A DNA stretch of 64,000 nt from Bacillota bacterium (GTDB lineage: Bacteria > Bacillota > Clostridia > Lachnospirales > Lachnospiraceae): NCBI GenBank assembly GCA_023391695.1, contig JAEWAK010000028.1, positions 1 to 64,000 of the forward strand. The letters run 5' to 3'. The notes beneath the pieces were generated by a model. The model did no database searches. It was not told where the DNA came from and was given only the letters and a program-made list of their open reading frames with translations. Positions 44,176 to 52,524 of the stretch are shown in pieces (the stretch's first letter is position 1; every line of letters starts with the position of its first letter). The position numbers were made by a program, and so were the translations under genes.

Positions 44176-46464
44176 ATGGCTACTATAAGAATGACGGGTT
44201 TAATATCCGGAATGGACACGGAATCAATCATTAAGGAATTAATAAGTGCTCAGAAACTAAAGAATAAAAAGACAACGGATAAATTGACTTTATCGGAGTG
44301 GAAAGAAGATAAGTGGAAAGAACTTAATACGAAATTATTTAAACTGTATACAGAAGATCTTTCAAAAATGAGGTTGCAGGCCAGTTATTTAACCAAAAAA
44401 GTTACATCTTCCAATGACTCTTTGGTTACGGTAACAGGTGGCGCAGATGCACCGAAAGGGGCTCATACGATCACAATAAGCCAGCTGGCCAGTCCCCAGA
44501 ATGTAACTGGCGGGCAGCTTGATAAGGATAAAAACGGAAATACCATAACTACAAGTACTAAACTGGCTGATTTAGGAATGACCAGCAGTGACGGCAAGAA
44601 TACGGTAATTACTATTAAAAACGGCAGCAAAGAAAGCAATCTGATTGTTTCAAGTACGACTACCTTGGGCGATTTTATTGATACCTGTAAAAACATTGGT
44701 CTAAATGCAAGTTATGATAAAAATCAAAAAAGATTATTTATCAGTTCGAAAGAAAGCGGAGCCGCAAGTGCATTTTCAATTAAAACAGGTGAAATATCTT
44801 CTGATGCGGCAAGTGCATTAAATGATGTTAAATCTTTGGTGAATTTTACCGGTATTGGAACTTCCGGTCAAAGTTCGGTTACGGCTGCGATAAAAACCCT
44901 GGAAGGTACCAGTGAAGCCGATATGACAGCGTTATATCAAAAAGTGAAAGATGGTACTGCCGGTTCGGATGCAGCGGAACAAAAGAAAATCGATGCATTA
45001 AAAACACTGCGCGATTATGCGGTTAAAAAAGCAGAAACCGATCTTAAGGCAGATTCTGTAAAACAGGTAAAGGCCAGCATTAAATCCGATATATTAGATA
45101 GTATTGCAGATCCGGACACGGAAACACTGGATACACTCAAAGCCCAGATTCAAAGTGAGATAGATGCGGGGACCCTGCCGGCAGGTACGGATGTTGAAGC
45201 AGCTGCCAAGGAACGGTACAAGCAAAACCAGGCTGTCTATAATGATCTGAAAGCACAGATACAGGAAAAAATTGATGACGGTAAATTTACCTTGCCGGAA
45301 GGACAGGATATAGACCAGTATACCCATAGCATATATGATGTATATGCCCAGGCTGATAAAGATACTCTTTTTACCAAAATGGTAGATAAAAAATATTCAA
45401 GTGATACCATATACAAGGATGAAGCAGACAATATATATAACAATACCATAGAAGCATATAAGGAAAATATCTTAACCGGAACAGGCGGATTGGTTGAAAA
45501 GTTATCTGCTTATACAAAGAATTCAACTATATCCGATACTACAGGTACAAGCAATCTTACCAAAATCGGCCTTGATGAGATCACCGGTGAGGCGAAAAGT
45601 GCTACGTCTTCTGATAAGATGACAGTTGTTGCAGCTTCGGATTCAAAAATTACACTGGATGGAGCGGAGCTTACCGGAACCTCCAATGTGATTACCGCCA
45701 ATGGTTTAACTATAACTGCAACCGGAACTACGGCTGTGGGAGAGACTATTACCTTAAGTGTTAATGATAATACCGAAGCAAATTATGAAATGGTGAAAAA
45801 TTTTATTACCAAATATAATGAAATTTTAAAGGAAATGAATAATCTGTATTATGCGGATTCTTCTAGAGGCTATGATCCCCTTAGTGATGATGAAAAAGAA
45901 GCTATGACAGATGACCAGGTTGAAAAATGGGAGACGAAAATCAAAGATTCCATATTACGTCGTGACGATTCGTTAGGTTCCTTAATTTCATCAATGAAAA
46001 ATGAAATGATGTCTTCTGTGACAGTGGATGGAAAAAAATATTCATTAGCAACCTTTGGTATACAAACGTCAACGGACTATACGGAAAAAGGACTGCTGCA
46101 TATTTATGGAAATAAGGATGATTCCACATATTCTGATAAAACCGATAAATTACTGAAGGCTCTGACTGAGGATCCGGATACTACCATGAAGGCCTTAACA
46201 GGAATATTTCAGGGTCTATACGATACCGTGAATGAAAAAATGAGTTCCATTCCTAATGTAAGAAGTGTTTCTACATTTTATAATGATAAATTATTGGATA
46301 AGGAGCAGACAGATTATAAAAAACAAATTGCTATTTTGGAAGACAAGCTTACCGATATGGAGAATAAATATTATAAACAATTTTCCGCAATGGAAACGGC
46401 TTTGGCAAAACTGCAGTCACAAAGTAATGCTCTGGCAGGCCTGCTTGGGACCTCATCTAATTAG
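44176..46464 (+). CDS. fliD: Filament cap protein FliD
   Basis: 762 residues, larger than usual (about 450-600). N-terminus RMTGLISGMDTESIIKELIS and C-terminal coiled coil (DYKKQIAILEDKLTDMENKY ... LQSQSNALAGLL) are diagnostic. Residues about 230-430 form an Ala/Lys/Asp-rich helical insert not needed for the cap core. FliD caps the filament tip and guides flagellin folding. Its chaperone FliS and a FliT-like gene follow. Confidence 0.93.
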   Translation: MATIRMTGLISGMDTESIIKELISAQKLKNKKTTDKLTLSEWKEDKWKELNTKLFKLYTEDLSKMRLQASYLTKKVTSSNDSLVTVTGGADAPKGAHTITISQLASPQNVTGGQLDKDKNGNTITTSTKLADLGMTSSDGKNTVITIKNGSKESNLIVSSTTTLGDFIDTCKNIGLNASYDKNQKRLFISSKESGAASAFSIKTGEISSDAASALNDVKSLVNFTGIGTSGQSSVTAAIKTLEGTSEADMTALYQKVKDGTAGSDAAEQKKIDALKTLRDYAVKKAETDLKADSVKQVKASIKSDILDSIADPDTETLDTLKAQIQSEIDAGTLPAGTDVEAAAKERYKQNQAVYNDLKAQIQEKIDDGKFTLPEGQDIDQYTHSIYDVYAQADKDTLFTKMVDKKYSSDTIYKDEADNIYNNTIEAYKENILTGTGGLVEKLSAYTKNSTISDTTGTSNLTKIGLDEITGEAKSATSSDKMTVVAASDSKITLDGAELTGTSNVITANGLTITATGTTAVGETITLSVNDNTEANYEMVKNFITKYNEILKEMNNLYYADSSRGYDPLSDDEKEAMTDDQVEKWETKIKDSILRRDDSLGSLISSMKNEMMSSVTVDGKKYSLATFGIQTSTDYTEKGLLHIYGNKDDSTYSDKTDKLLKALTEDPDTTMKALTGIFQGLYDTVNEKMSSIPNVRSVSTFYNDKLLDKEQTDYKKQIAILEDKLTDMENKYYKQFSAMETALAKLQSQSNALAGLLGTSSN

Positions 46465-46657
46465 TTAGTGGAATGAAAAATATGTATCTTGTTGAACCTA
46501 TTTAAATTTATATATGCATTTAAAATTTAAATATTAATAGTATTTATTTTTCTTATATAACAGGATATAATGAATATATACATGATAATTAATATAAAAG
46601 CTTTTGTGTATAGGAAGGCTTTTATGGAGTGTAAAATATTCAGTAGGAGGATTTAAA

Positions 46658-47026
46658 ATGCCAATCAATGCTGCTGCAGCATACCAGAATAATAAAATTT
46701 CAACAGCTTCACCGGCCGAATTGACTCTCATGCTATATGAAGGCGCAATTAAGTTTTGTAATATAGCAATTGCCGGAATAGAAGAAAAGGATGTGAATAA
46801 AAGTAATAACAATATAATTAAAACGGAAAAGATTATAAATTACCTTCGTTCTACACTTGACTTTAAATATTCGGTTGCTGAAGAATTCAATAATATCTAT
46901 GGATATATTTATGAAAGATTAATAACGGCAAACATACAAAAGGATAAAGACATCCTGGAAGAGGTTCTTGTTCATTTGAGAGAAATGAGGGATACCTGGA
47001 AAGAAGTCATGAAACATGCAAAATAA
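46658..47026 (+). CDS. fliS: Flagellin export chaperone FliS
   Basis: 123 residues from the ATG at 46658 with AGGAGG 7 nt upstream; 18 extra codons upstream have none. All-helical protein with typical AAYQNNKISTASPAELTLML, YEGAIKFCNIA and LREMRDTWKEVM. It binds the flagellin C-terminus before export. A 193-bp AT-rich leader contains a small AAAAGC/GCTTTT hairpin. Confidence 0.95.
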   Translation: MPINAAAAYQNNKISTASPAELTLMLYEGAIKFCNIAIAGIEEKDVNKSNNNIIKTEKIINYLRSTLDFKYSVAEEFNNIYGYIYERLITANIQKDKDILEEVLVHLREMRDTWKEVMKHAK

Positions 47027-47054
47027 CTCATAAAGCAGTAAAGAAAGGTTAAGC

Positions 47055-47534
47055 ATGGATAATAATACTTACTTATATATTCTGAAGGATACATTGATAA
47101 AAAAAATTATTTTGTTGGACCAATTACTGGATATAACGGACAGGCAGGATGAGTATCTTAATAAACCCGATCCGGATGTGGAAGCTTTTGAACAGACCTT
47201 ATCTAATAAGGAAGAATATATTTATCAAATCAATCAGCTGGATGATGGATTTGAAAAAATATATGGTCATGTAAAAGAAGAGATTAATGCAAAAAGAATG
47301 GAGCATAGAGAAGAAATAGAAACTTTACAGGAACTGATTCGTCAGATTACGGATAAAAGTACCAGGCTTCAGGTAAATGAAACGCGTAATAAGAGTAAAA
47401 TGGAAGCTTTCCTTTTGACGAAAAAGAAAGAAATTAAAAACTTAAAGATGAGCAGCCGTACCGTTTCAAAATATTATAATGCTATGCATAATCAACAACA
47501 GGGGGAATCTTTTTTTCTCGACAAAAAAAAATAA
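47055..47534 (+). CDS. FliT/FlgN-like helical flagellar protein
   Basis: 159 residues, almost wholly helical and charged (long coiled-coil run through residues 60-140), ending in a Lys-rich tail. It lies directly after fliS (28 bp), the usual place for FliT or a second export chaperone. Sequence similarity is too weak for me to name it. Ribosome site AAAGG upstream. Confidence 0.75.
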   Translation: MDNNTYLYILKDTLIKKIILLDQLLDITDRQDEYLNKPDPDVEAFEQTLSNKEEYIYQINQLDDGFEKIYGHVKEEINAKRMEHREEIETLQELIRQITDKSTRLQVNETRNKSKMEAFLLTKKKEIKNLKMSSRTVSKYYNAMHNQQQGESFFLDKKK

Positions 47535-47552
47535 AAAATTTAAATTCTACTA

Positions 47553-47580
47553 TAAAGTTTCAAGTAAATCTATCCGATAT
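47553..47580 (+). promoter_or_regulatory. Sigma-28 promoter of flagellin
   Basis: TAAA (47553-47556), 16 bp, TCCGATAT (47573-47580). Gives a leader of about 125 nt. Confidence 0.8.
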
Positions 47581-47674
47581 ACAAATTAAGTAAGGCAAAT
47601 ATCTCTTATATGATCATATGGTACGTACGGCCTGTGAGAAAAAGAAGATATTGGTTACTAATATAACAAATACG

Positions 47675-47706
47675 GTAGCATGGATGCTACTGCACTTTCA
47701 AGGAGG
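47675..47706 (+). promoter_or_regulatory. CsrA binding sites in flagellin leader
   Basis: Hairpin GTAGCA (47675-47680), loop TGGA, TGCTAC (47685-47690) displays GGA; the second GGA is in the Shine-Dalgarno AAGGAGG (47700-47706). This is the two-site arrangement of the Bacillus hag leader. Confidence 0.75.
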
Positions 47707-47714
47707 AAATACAT

Positions 47715-48569
47715 ATGATAATTCAACACAATATGGCATCAGCCAACACAAACAGACAATTAGGAATCACTACCGGACAATTATCTAAATCAACTGAAAA
47801 ATTATCATCCGGTTATAGAATTAACCGTGCTGGCGATGATGCAGCTGGACTTACAATTTCTGAAAAGATGAGAGGACAGATCAGAGGTCTTGATCAGGCT
47901 TCTACCAATGCACAGGATGGTATCTCTTTAATCCAGACAGCTGAAGGTGCTTTAAATGAAACTCAGTCCATTCTTCAAAGAATGAGAGAATTAACTGTTC
48001 AGGCATCTAATGATACTAATGTTACTGCTGACCGTCAGGCTATTGCAAAAGAAATCAAAGCATTAACATGTGAAATTGACAGAATTTCCGAGCAAACAGA
48101 ATTCAATACTATGAGTTTGCTGGATGGAACATTACAGAATAAGCATTTCCAGATTGGTGCTAATGGTGAGCAATTAATAAAAATATCTATCGGTGCAATG
48201 GCTGCAGAGAATTTATTAGTAGATGATAGTGATGGTGATCAGAGTGATGCTTTATTTACTACAATAAATACAGCTGGCAATGATGCTGAAGATATCACAG
48301 CTATGATTAGTATTGTTAACAGAGCTATTACAAAGGTTTCTACACAAAGATCCTACTTAGGTGCTCTTCAGAATCGTTTAGAGCATACTATTGCTAATGC
48401 TGATAATACTGCTGAAAACTTACAGGCTGCTGAGTCTCGTATCCGCGACGTTGATATGGCTTCTGAAATGGTTGAGTACTCAAAGAACAACATTCTTCAA
48501 CAGGCTGCTCAATCAATGCTTGCTCAGGCTAATCAATCAACACAGGGTGTTTTATCATTATTACAGTAA
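47715..48569 (+). CDS. fliC: Flagellin
   Basis: 284 residues, short, with only the conserved D0/D1 helices and little surface domain. Diagnostic MIIQHNMASANTNRQLG, KLSSGYRINRAGDDAAGL and C-terminal AAQSMLAQANQ. Cys119 (KALTCEIDR) is unusual because flagellins normally avoid cysteine. Codon choice is more uniform than in neighbours, as in highly expressed genes. Serines and threonines in the residue 180-210 region could carry sugar from the Maf system. Sigma-28 promoter and CsrA sites precede it; two terminators follow. Confidence 0.97.
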   Translation: MIIQHNMASANTNRQLGITTGQLSKSTEKLSSGYRINRAGDDAAGLTISEKMRGQIRGLDQASTNAQDGISLIQTAEGALNETQSILQRMRELTVQASNDTNVTADRQAIAKEIKALTCEIDRISEQTEFNTMSLLDGTLQNKHFQIGANGEQLIKISIGAMAAENLLVDDSDGDQSDALFTTINTAGNDAEDITAMISIVNRAITKVSTQRSYLGALQNRLEHTIANADNTAENLQAAESRIRDVDMASEMVEYSKNNILQQAAQSMLAQANQSTQGVLSLLQ

Positions 48570-48589
48570 TTGTTTTAAAATTAATAAAA

Positions 48590-48615
48590 GGTTGGCCGGA
48601 AGGCCAGCCTTTTTT
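48590..48615 (+). terminator. Flagellin terminator 1
   Basis: GGTTGGCC (48590-48597) pairs with GGCCAGCC around a GGAA loop, followed by a six-base U-run. A strong intrinsic terminator. Confidence 0.95.
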
Positions 48616-48692
48616 GTGCGTAAAGGAAATAGCAGCTCTTTAATAAAAATTCCAGCAGATTGTATTCTGGCTGTGCAGAAAATACTAACATG

Positions 48693-48721
48693 CCCCACTA
48701 AAAGCGGGGTTATTCTTTTTT
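48693..48721 (+). terminator. Flagellin terminator 2 (backup)
   Basis: CCCC (48693-48696) and GGGG (48706-48709) with neighbouring pairs, then TTATTCTTTTTT. Confidence 0.55.
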
Positions 48722-48788
48722 ATGGTTTACAATATAGTTAATAACCCAAATTTTCTATACAATAAAATATAATAAAAATAGACTTATT

Positions 48789-48818
48789 GTGACATTTGTT
48801 ATAAAATATAGATACAAT
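48789..48818 (+). promoter_or_regulatory. Candidate promoter before structured leader
   Basis: GTGACA (48789-48794), 18 bp, TACAAT (48813-48818). Would start an RNA about 250 nt upstream of the gene at 49075. Confidence 0.4.
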
Positions 48819-48857
48819 GTTAAACTTTAAAGAGTACATCAAATTGTTGAGTGATGT

Positions 48858-48934
48858 AGATAAGTTTCTAATGAAAATCAGAAGGAATATGTAAAAAAGG
48901 AGAATTACATATTCCTTCATCATCCAACTTATCT
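48858..48934 (+). ncRNA. Two-tier hairpin with SD-like loop upstream of Maf operon
   Basis: Outer stem AGATAAGTT (48858-48866)/AACTTATCT (48926-48934); inner perfect 14-bp stem GAAGGAATATGTAA (48881-48894)/TTACATATTCCTTC (48905-48918). Its loop AAAAGGAGAA carries both an anti-16S-like AGGAG and a CsrA-type GGA. Either a small RNA or the operon leader. Confidence 0.5.
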
Positions 48935-49074
48935 AAAGGTGATGCTGCATTATTTGTAGAATAGCATGAAATCAGAGTAAGCTTAAAATAAGATTTCAAG
49001 TTCAAAAGTTTGTATTTGTGTGATCCTTGGTGTTAACTTAAAATGTCAGAAAATATGGAAGAATGAGGTGAAAA

Positions 49075-49383
49075 ATGAATAATATTCAATATCAAATAAG
49101 TCAGGTAATTAATGAAATAAATGATGTTACAGAGTTGCTATACCAACAAAAAACAAAAGAAGGGTATCTGCTACTAAATGGAACACTTGGGAAAATTATG
49201 AATATTATTGACTCTATTTATCAGTTAAGATCAGAACAGAACATTTTGTTTGATGATAATAGATTAATAAATAATCTTAAAACAGCAATGGAAGCAATGG
49301 AAAACAAAGATAATATAATGTTGGCAGATATTTTAAACTATGAAATTGTAGAGCAATTAAAGGAATCGCTCGATTTATTTTAA
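49075..49383 (+). CDS. Small helical protein of the flagellar-glycosylation operon
   Basis: 102 residues, predicted all-helical, no signal peptide or membrane segment. GAGGTG precedes the ATG. It lies 17 bp upstream of the Maf glycosyltransferase, so the two are almost certainly cotranscribed. No known family recognised; a chaperone-like or regulatory role would fit its size and context only as inference. Confidence 0.75.
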   Translation: MNNIQYQISQVINEINDVTELLYQQKTKEGYLLLNGTLGKIMNIIDSIYQLRSEQNILFDDNRLINNLKTAMEAMENKDNIMLADILNYEIVEQLKESLDLF

Positions 49384-49400
49384 AATTAAGGAGCTGGATT

Positions 49401-51239
49401 ATGTCATTATTCGATAAAAACATTAAAGCTCTGGAGATTTGTCATAAAGAGCTTTTTCATCATATCGATAAAACTTTAAATGATGGAACTTGTCGGGAAA
49501 CTGATAGTATTGAGATTGTTGAAACGAAAGACGGGAATTCAGCAATTTCATTAACAATACATGAAAAAAAACATAACTTGAACAGTCTTTACAGCCCTGT
49601 AATGGAAGCAAAAAGATGGGCGAATCAATATGAATTTAAAAATCTAAATATGGTGGTTTCCATGTTTGGCATGGGCAATGGTTTTTTTGTTAAAGAAATT
49701 ATTCAGAAGTTAAAAAAAGAAGACGTATTATTAATTTATGAACCAAACACGGAAATATTTATAAAATCCCTCGAGTATTATGATTTAACGGATATTCTCT
49801 GTAATGAAAAAGTTTATATATTTGTTGAAGAAATAAACGGAATAAAATTTAAAACAGCATTAAAAAGATTTGTAAATTGGGTCAATTTTAATTCCCAGAT
49901 CATTTGTAATCATCCGCAATATGATGTGATTTTTAAAAACAGCAGTAAAGTGTTCAGAAAAATGATTGAGGACATTAGTAATGGCATTATTGTAAACCAA
50001 AATACAAATGCAGCATTAAGCAAACTTATAACAAAAAATATATTACATAATTTAAAATTTTTAAAAGATTGCAATATTGTAACGGATTTGACCGGTAAAA
50101 TCCCTCAGGATATACCTGCAATAATAGTAGCGGCGGGTCCTTCACTGGATAAAAATATTCATGAATTAAAAAACGCAAAGGGTAAGTCCGTTATTTTTGC
50201 GGTTGATACTGCAGTTAAATATTTGCTGAAATATGATATCCTTCCGGATTTTATTGTTACTTTGGATCCTAAAAAATCCCTGCATCATTTGTCAGACCCA
50301 AGATGCAACGACATACCTATGTTTAGCAGGATAGAGGCAAGATCTGAAAATCTGCAAAAAAATACAAAGAAAATAATATTCTATAATGTAGAGGGTTATG
50401 TATCACGGTTATTGCAAAAGGCAGGAAAGGATACCGGCAGTCTTCATTCGGGAGGTTCGGTTACCACTGGAGCTTTTTCTATTTGCAAAAACCTTGGATT
50501 TCAAACAATTATATTAGTTGGCTGTGACCTGGCATATTCCGGTAACAGCACACATGCCGGCGGTATTCGTGTTGATGTCAGCGATGCCGGCAGGTATTTA
50601 GAGACGGTTGAAGATATATATGGCAATAAAATAAAAACAAGATATGACTGGTTTATTTATATTAGATGGTTTGAAGAAGCTATTGATTTACTGGAAAGCG
50701 GTACGGTAATAGATGCTACGGAAGGAGGAGCCAGAATCAAGGGAACAAAGCTCTTGACATTAAAGGAAAGTATTGATAAATATTGTCTTAAAAAAATAGA
50801 TTGTGACAAAATAATTACGGAACTGCCTCCATCCTTAACAAACGAACAATTAAAACAGATACAGGAATCTGTCAGCAGTGATTTGAATGAATTGAAAGAA
50901 ATACAGGTAAAGGCTGATGAAGGAAAGGATATATGCAGCCGGTTGATAAACAAATATAATAAATCACTCCTGGAAACGGATAGCAGTCTATTGAAAAACA
51001 AACAATTAAGCCAGATTAATACATTTATTGAAGCAAAACAGATTTATAAATTAATTGATTGGGATATTTCACAGGATACATTTTTATATTTATCCGATTT
51101 ATATGTATATTCGGATAATGAGAAAGAGGATAAAATTGCTACCTATGAGAGGGCGGAAAAATTATATAATTCTGTCTCTGAAGCAGCCGACAGAATATAT
51201 CCGATGTTAGAAAATGCAGTAAATAATTTAAGAGAATAA
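49401..51239 (+). CDS. Maf-type motility-associated flagellin glycosyltransferase
   Basis: 612 residues. The central MAF_flag10/DUF115 domain has AAGPSLDKNIHEL near residue 243, FIVTLDPKKSLHHL and LVGCDLAYSG. Maf proteins attach nonulosonic (sialic-like) acids to flagellin Ser/Thr. The N-terminal domain begins with an N-terminal helix and FGMGNGFFVKEI; the C-terminus is a helical bundle. NeuA- and NeuB-like genes follow, supporting use of a CMP-activated nonulosonate. Confidence 0.9.
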   Translation: MSLFDKNIKALEICHKELFHHIDKTLNDGTCRETDSIEIVETKDGNSAISLTIHEKKHNLNSLYSPVMEAKRWANQYEFKNLNMVVSMFGMGNGFFVKEIIQKLKKEDVLLIYEPNTEIFIKSLEYYDLTDILCNEKVYIFVEEINGIKFKTALKRFVNWVNFNSQIICNHPQYDVIFKNSSKVFRKMIEDISNGIIVNQNTNAALSKLITKNILHNLKFLKDCNIVTDLTGKIPQDIPAIIVAAGPSLDKNIHELKNAKGKSVIFAVDTAVKYLLKYDILPDFIVTLDPKKSLHHLSDPRCNDIPMFSRIEARSENLQKNTKKIIFYNVEGYVSRLLQKAGKDTGSLHSGGSVTTGAFSICKNLGFQTIILVGCDLAYSGNSTHAGGIRVDVSDAGRYLETVEDIYGNKIKTRYDWFIYIRWFEEAIDLLESGTVIDATEGGARIKGTKLLTLKESIDKYCLKKIDCDKIITELPPSLTNEQLKQIQESVSSDLNELKEIQVKADEGKDICSRLINKYNKSLLETDSSLLKNKQLSQINTFIEAKQIYKLIDWDISQDTFLYLSDLYVYSDNEKEDKIATYERAEKLYNSVSEAADRIYPMLENAVNNLRE

Positions 51240-51330
51240 ATAGTAAGGAATATTTTATAAGGTATTGATAATGCGAGAACCAAGAGAAATTATGATTTTC
51301 TAAAAAGTATGCTTAAAATTGGAGGAAAAG

Positions 51331-52335
51331 ATGGACATATTAGCAATTATTCCGGCAAGAAGCGGTTCAAAATCTGTACCTCATAAAAATATACGATTAA
51401 TTGCAGGAAAACCCATGCTGGTTTATTCTATTGAACATGCGCAGAAATCCAAATATATTAACCGTATCATCCTGAGTACGGACAGTGAGGAATATGCTGA
51501 TATAGGATTAAAATATGGTGCAGAAGTTCCTTTTATCCGTCCTAAAGAATATGCACAGGATGAATCTTTAGATATTGAAGTCTTTTATCATTGCTTAAAT
51601 TATCTGAAAGAACATGATAATTACTGTCCGGATATTGTTGTTCAGTTAAGGCCTACTTATCCTATCAGGAGAACAGAAGATATTGATAATATGATAGAAT
51701 TATTGCTGAACGAGAAAGAAGCAGATTCGGTGAGAAGTGTCGCGCCTGCAAAAGAGATCGCGTATAAAATGTGGTTTAAAGATAATAGGGGTTATATGAA
51801 GCCTATTTTAACGGATATAGCGGAAGCATATAATATGCCGAGGCAGAAATTGCCTGCAATCTATTATCAAAATGCCTGTATCGATGTAACAAGGGGCAGG
51901 ACCATTTTGGAGAATTATTCGATGACGGGTATCGGTATCATGGGATATACAATGGAAAAAAACTATGATATTGATACGGAAGAGGAGTTTGAAAAAGCAG
52001 AAGAATATCTGAAAATTGCATCCGGTGGAAATCGTTTTGTTTTTGATATAGATGGTGTGATTGCAAATAAAGTTTCGGACAATAATTATTCTTTCGCAAC
52101 ACCAAATACCAGAATGATAAATGTGGTTAACCAACTATATGAGATGCATAATTATATCGTGTTATTAACTGCCAGGGGATATGTTACAGGAATTGATTGG
52201 AGGGAGCTGACGGAAAAGCAGTTAAAAGAATGGGGTGTAAATTATAATGAACTTCATTTTGGTAAACCGAATGCTGATTTTTATATAGATGACAGGATGT
52301 TGGATATGAATAAACTTTTGAATATGTTTGAATGA
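51331..52335 (+). CDS. CMP-nonulosonate synthetase fused to a HAD domain
   Basis: 334 residues from the ATG at 51331 (GGAGG 5 nt upstream; a TTG in the ribosome site is not the start). Residues 1-230 match CMP-sialate synthetases (IIPARSGSKSVPHKNIR, ILSTDSEEYADIG, VQLRPTYPIRRTEDID). Residues ~235-334 hold a HAD-type domain: FDIDGVIANK, VLLTARG and FYIDDRMLDM. It would activate the sugar for Maf, and the HAD part may dephosphorylate the 9-phosphate precursor. Order and fusion are unusual for NeuA, which normally ends at about 230-ish residues. Confidence 0.85.
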   Translation: MDILAIIPARSGSKSVPHKNIRLIAGKPMLVYSIEHAQKSKYINRIILSTDSEEYADIGLKYGAEVPFIRPKEYAQDESLDIEVFYHCLNYLKEHDNYCPDIVVQLRPTYPIRRTEDIDNMIELLLNEKEADSVRSVAPAKEIAYKMWFKDNRGYMKPILTDIAEAYNMPRQKLPAIYYQNACIDVTRGRTILENYSMTGIGIMGYTMEKNYDIDTEEEFEKAEEYLKIASGGNRFVFDIDGVIANKVSDNNYSFATPNTRMINVVNQLYEMHNYIVLLTARGYVTGIDWRELTEKQLKEWGVNYNELHFGKPNADFYIDDRMLDMNKLLNMFE

Positions 52336-52459
52336 AGGTGAAATTTCGGACTTTTATTTTTATAATAAGTTTTCGTTATAGATTTTTATTCTGAGGTACT
52401 TTTTAAGTGGTAACTTGTAAAGTGAGAAAAATTTCTTATAATTCTCAATAAATAGACAT

Positions 52460-52486
52460 TATACTATAGTCGGATTATGTCGATAT
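52460..52486 (+). promoter_or_regulatory. Possible sigma-28 promoter before NeuB-like gene
   Basis: TATA (52460-52463), 15 bp, GTCGATAT (52479-52486). One mismatch in each box, so weaker than the sites at 43657 and 54128. Confidence 0.4.
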
Positions 52487-52524
52487 AAAATACAAAAGAT
52501 TTTTTAAAGAAACAGGAGAATGTT

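Noticed and set aside
36301..48900. Cyclic di-GMP riboswitches in flagellar leaders
   Set aside because: No GEMM-type core or tetraloop-receptor pattern in any leader.
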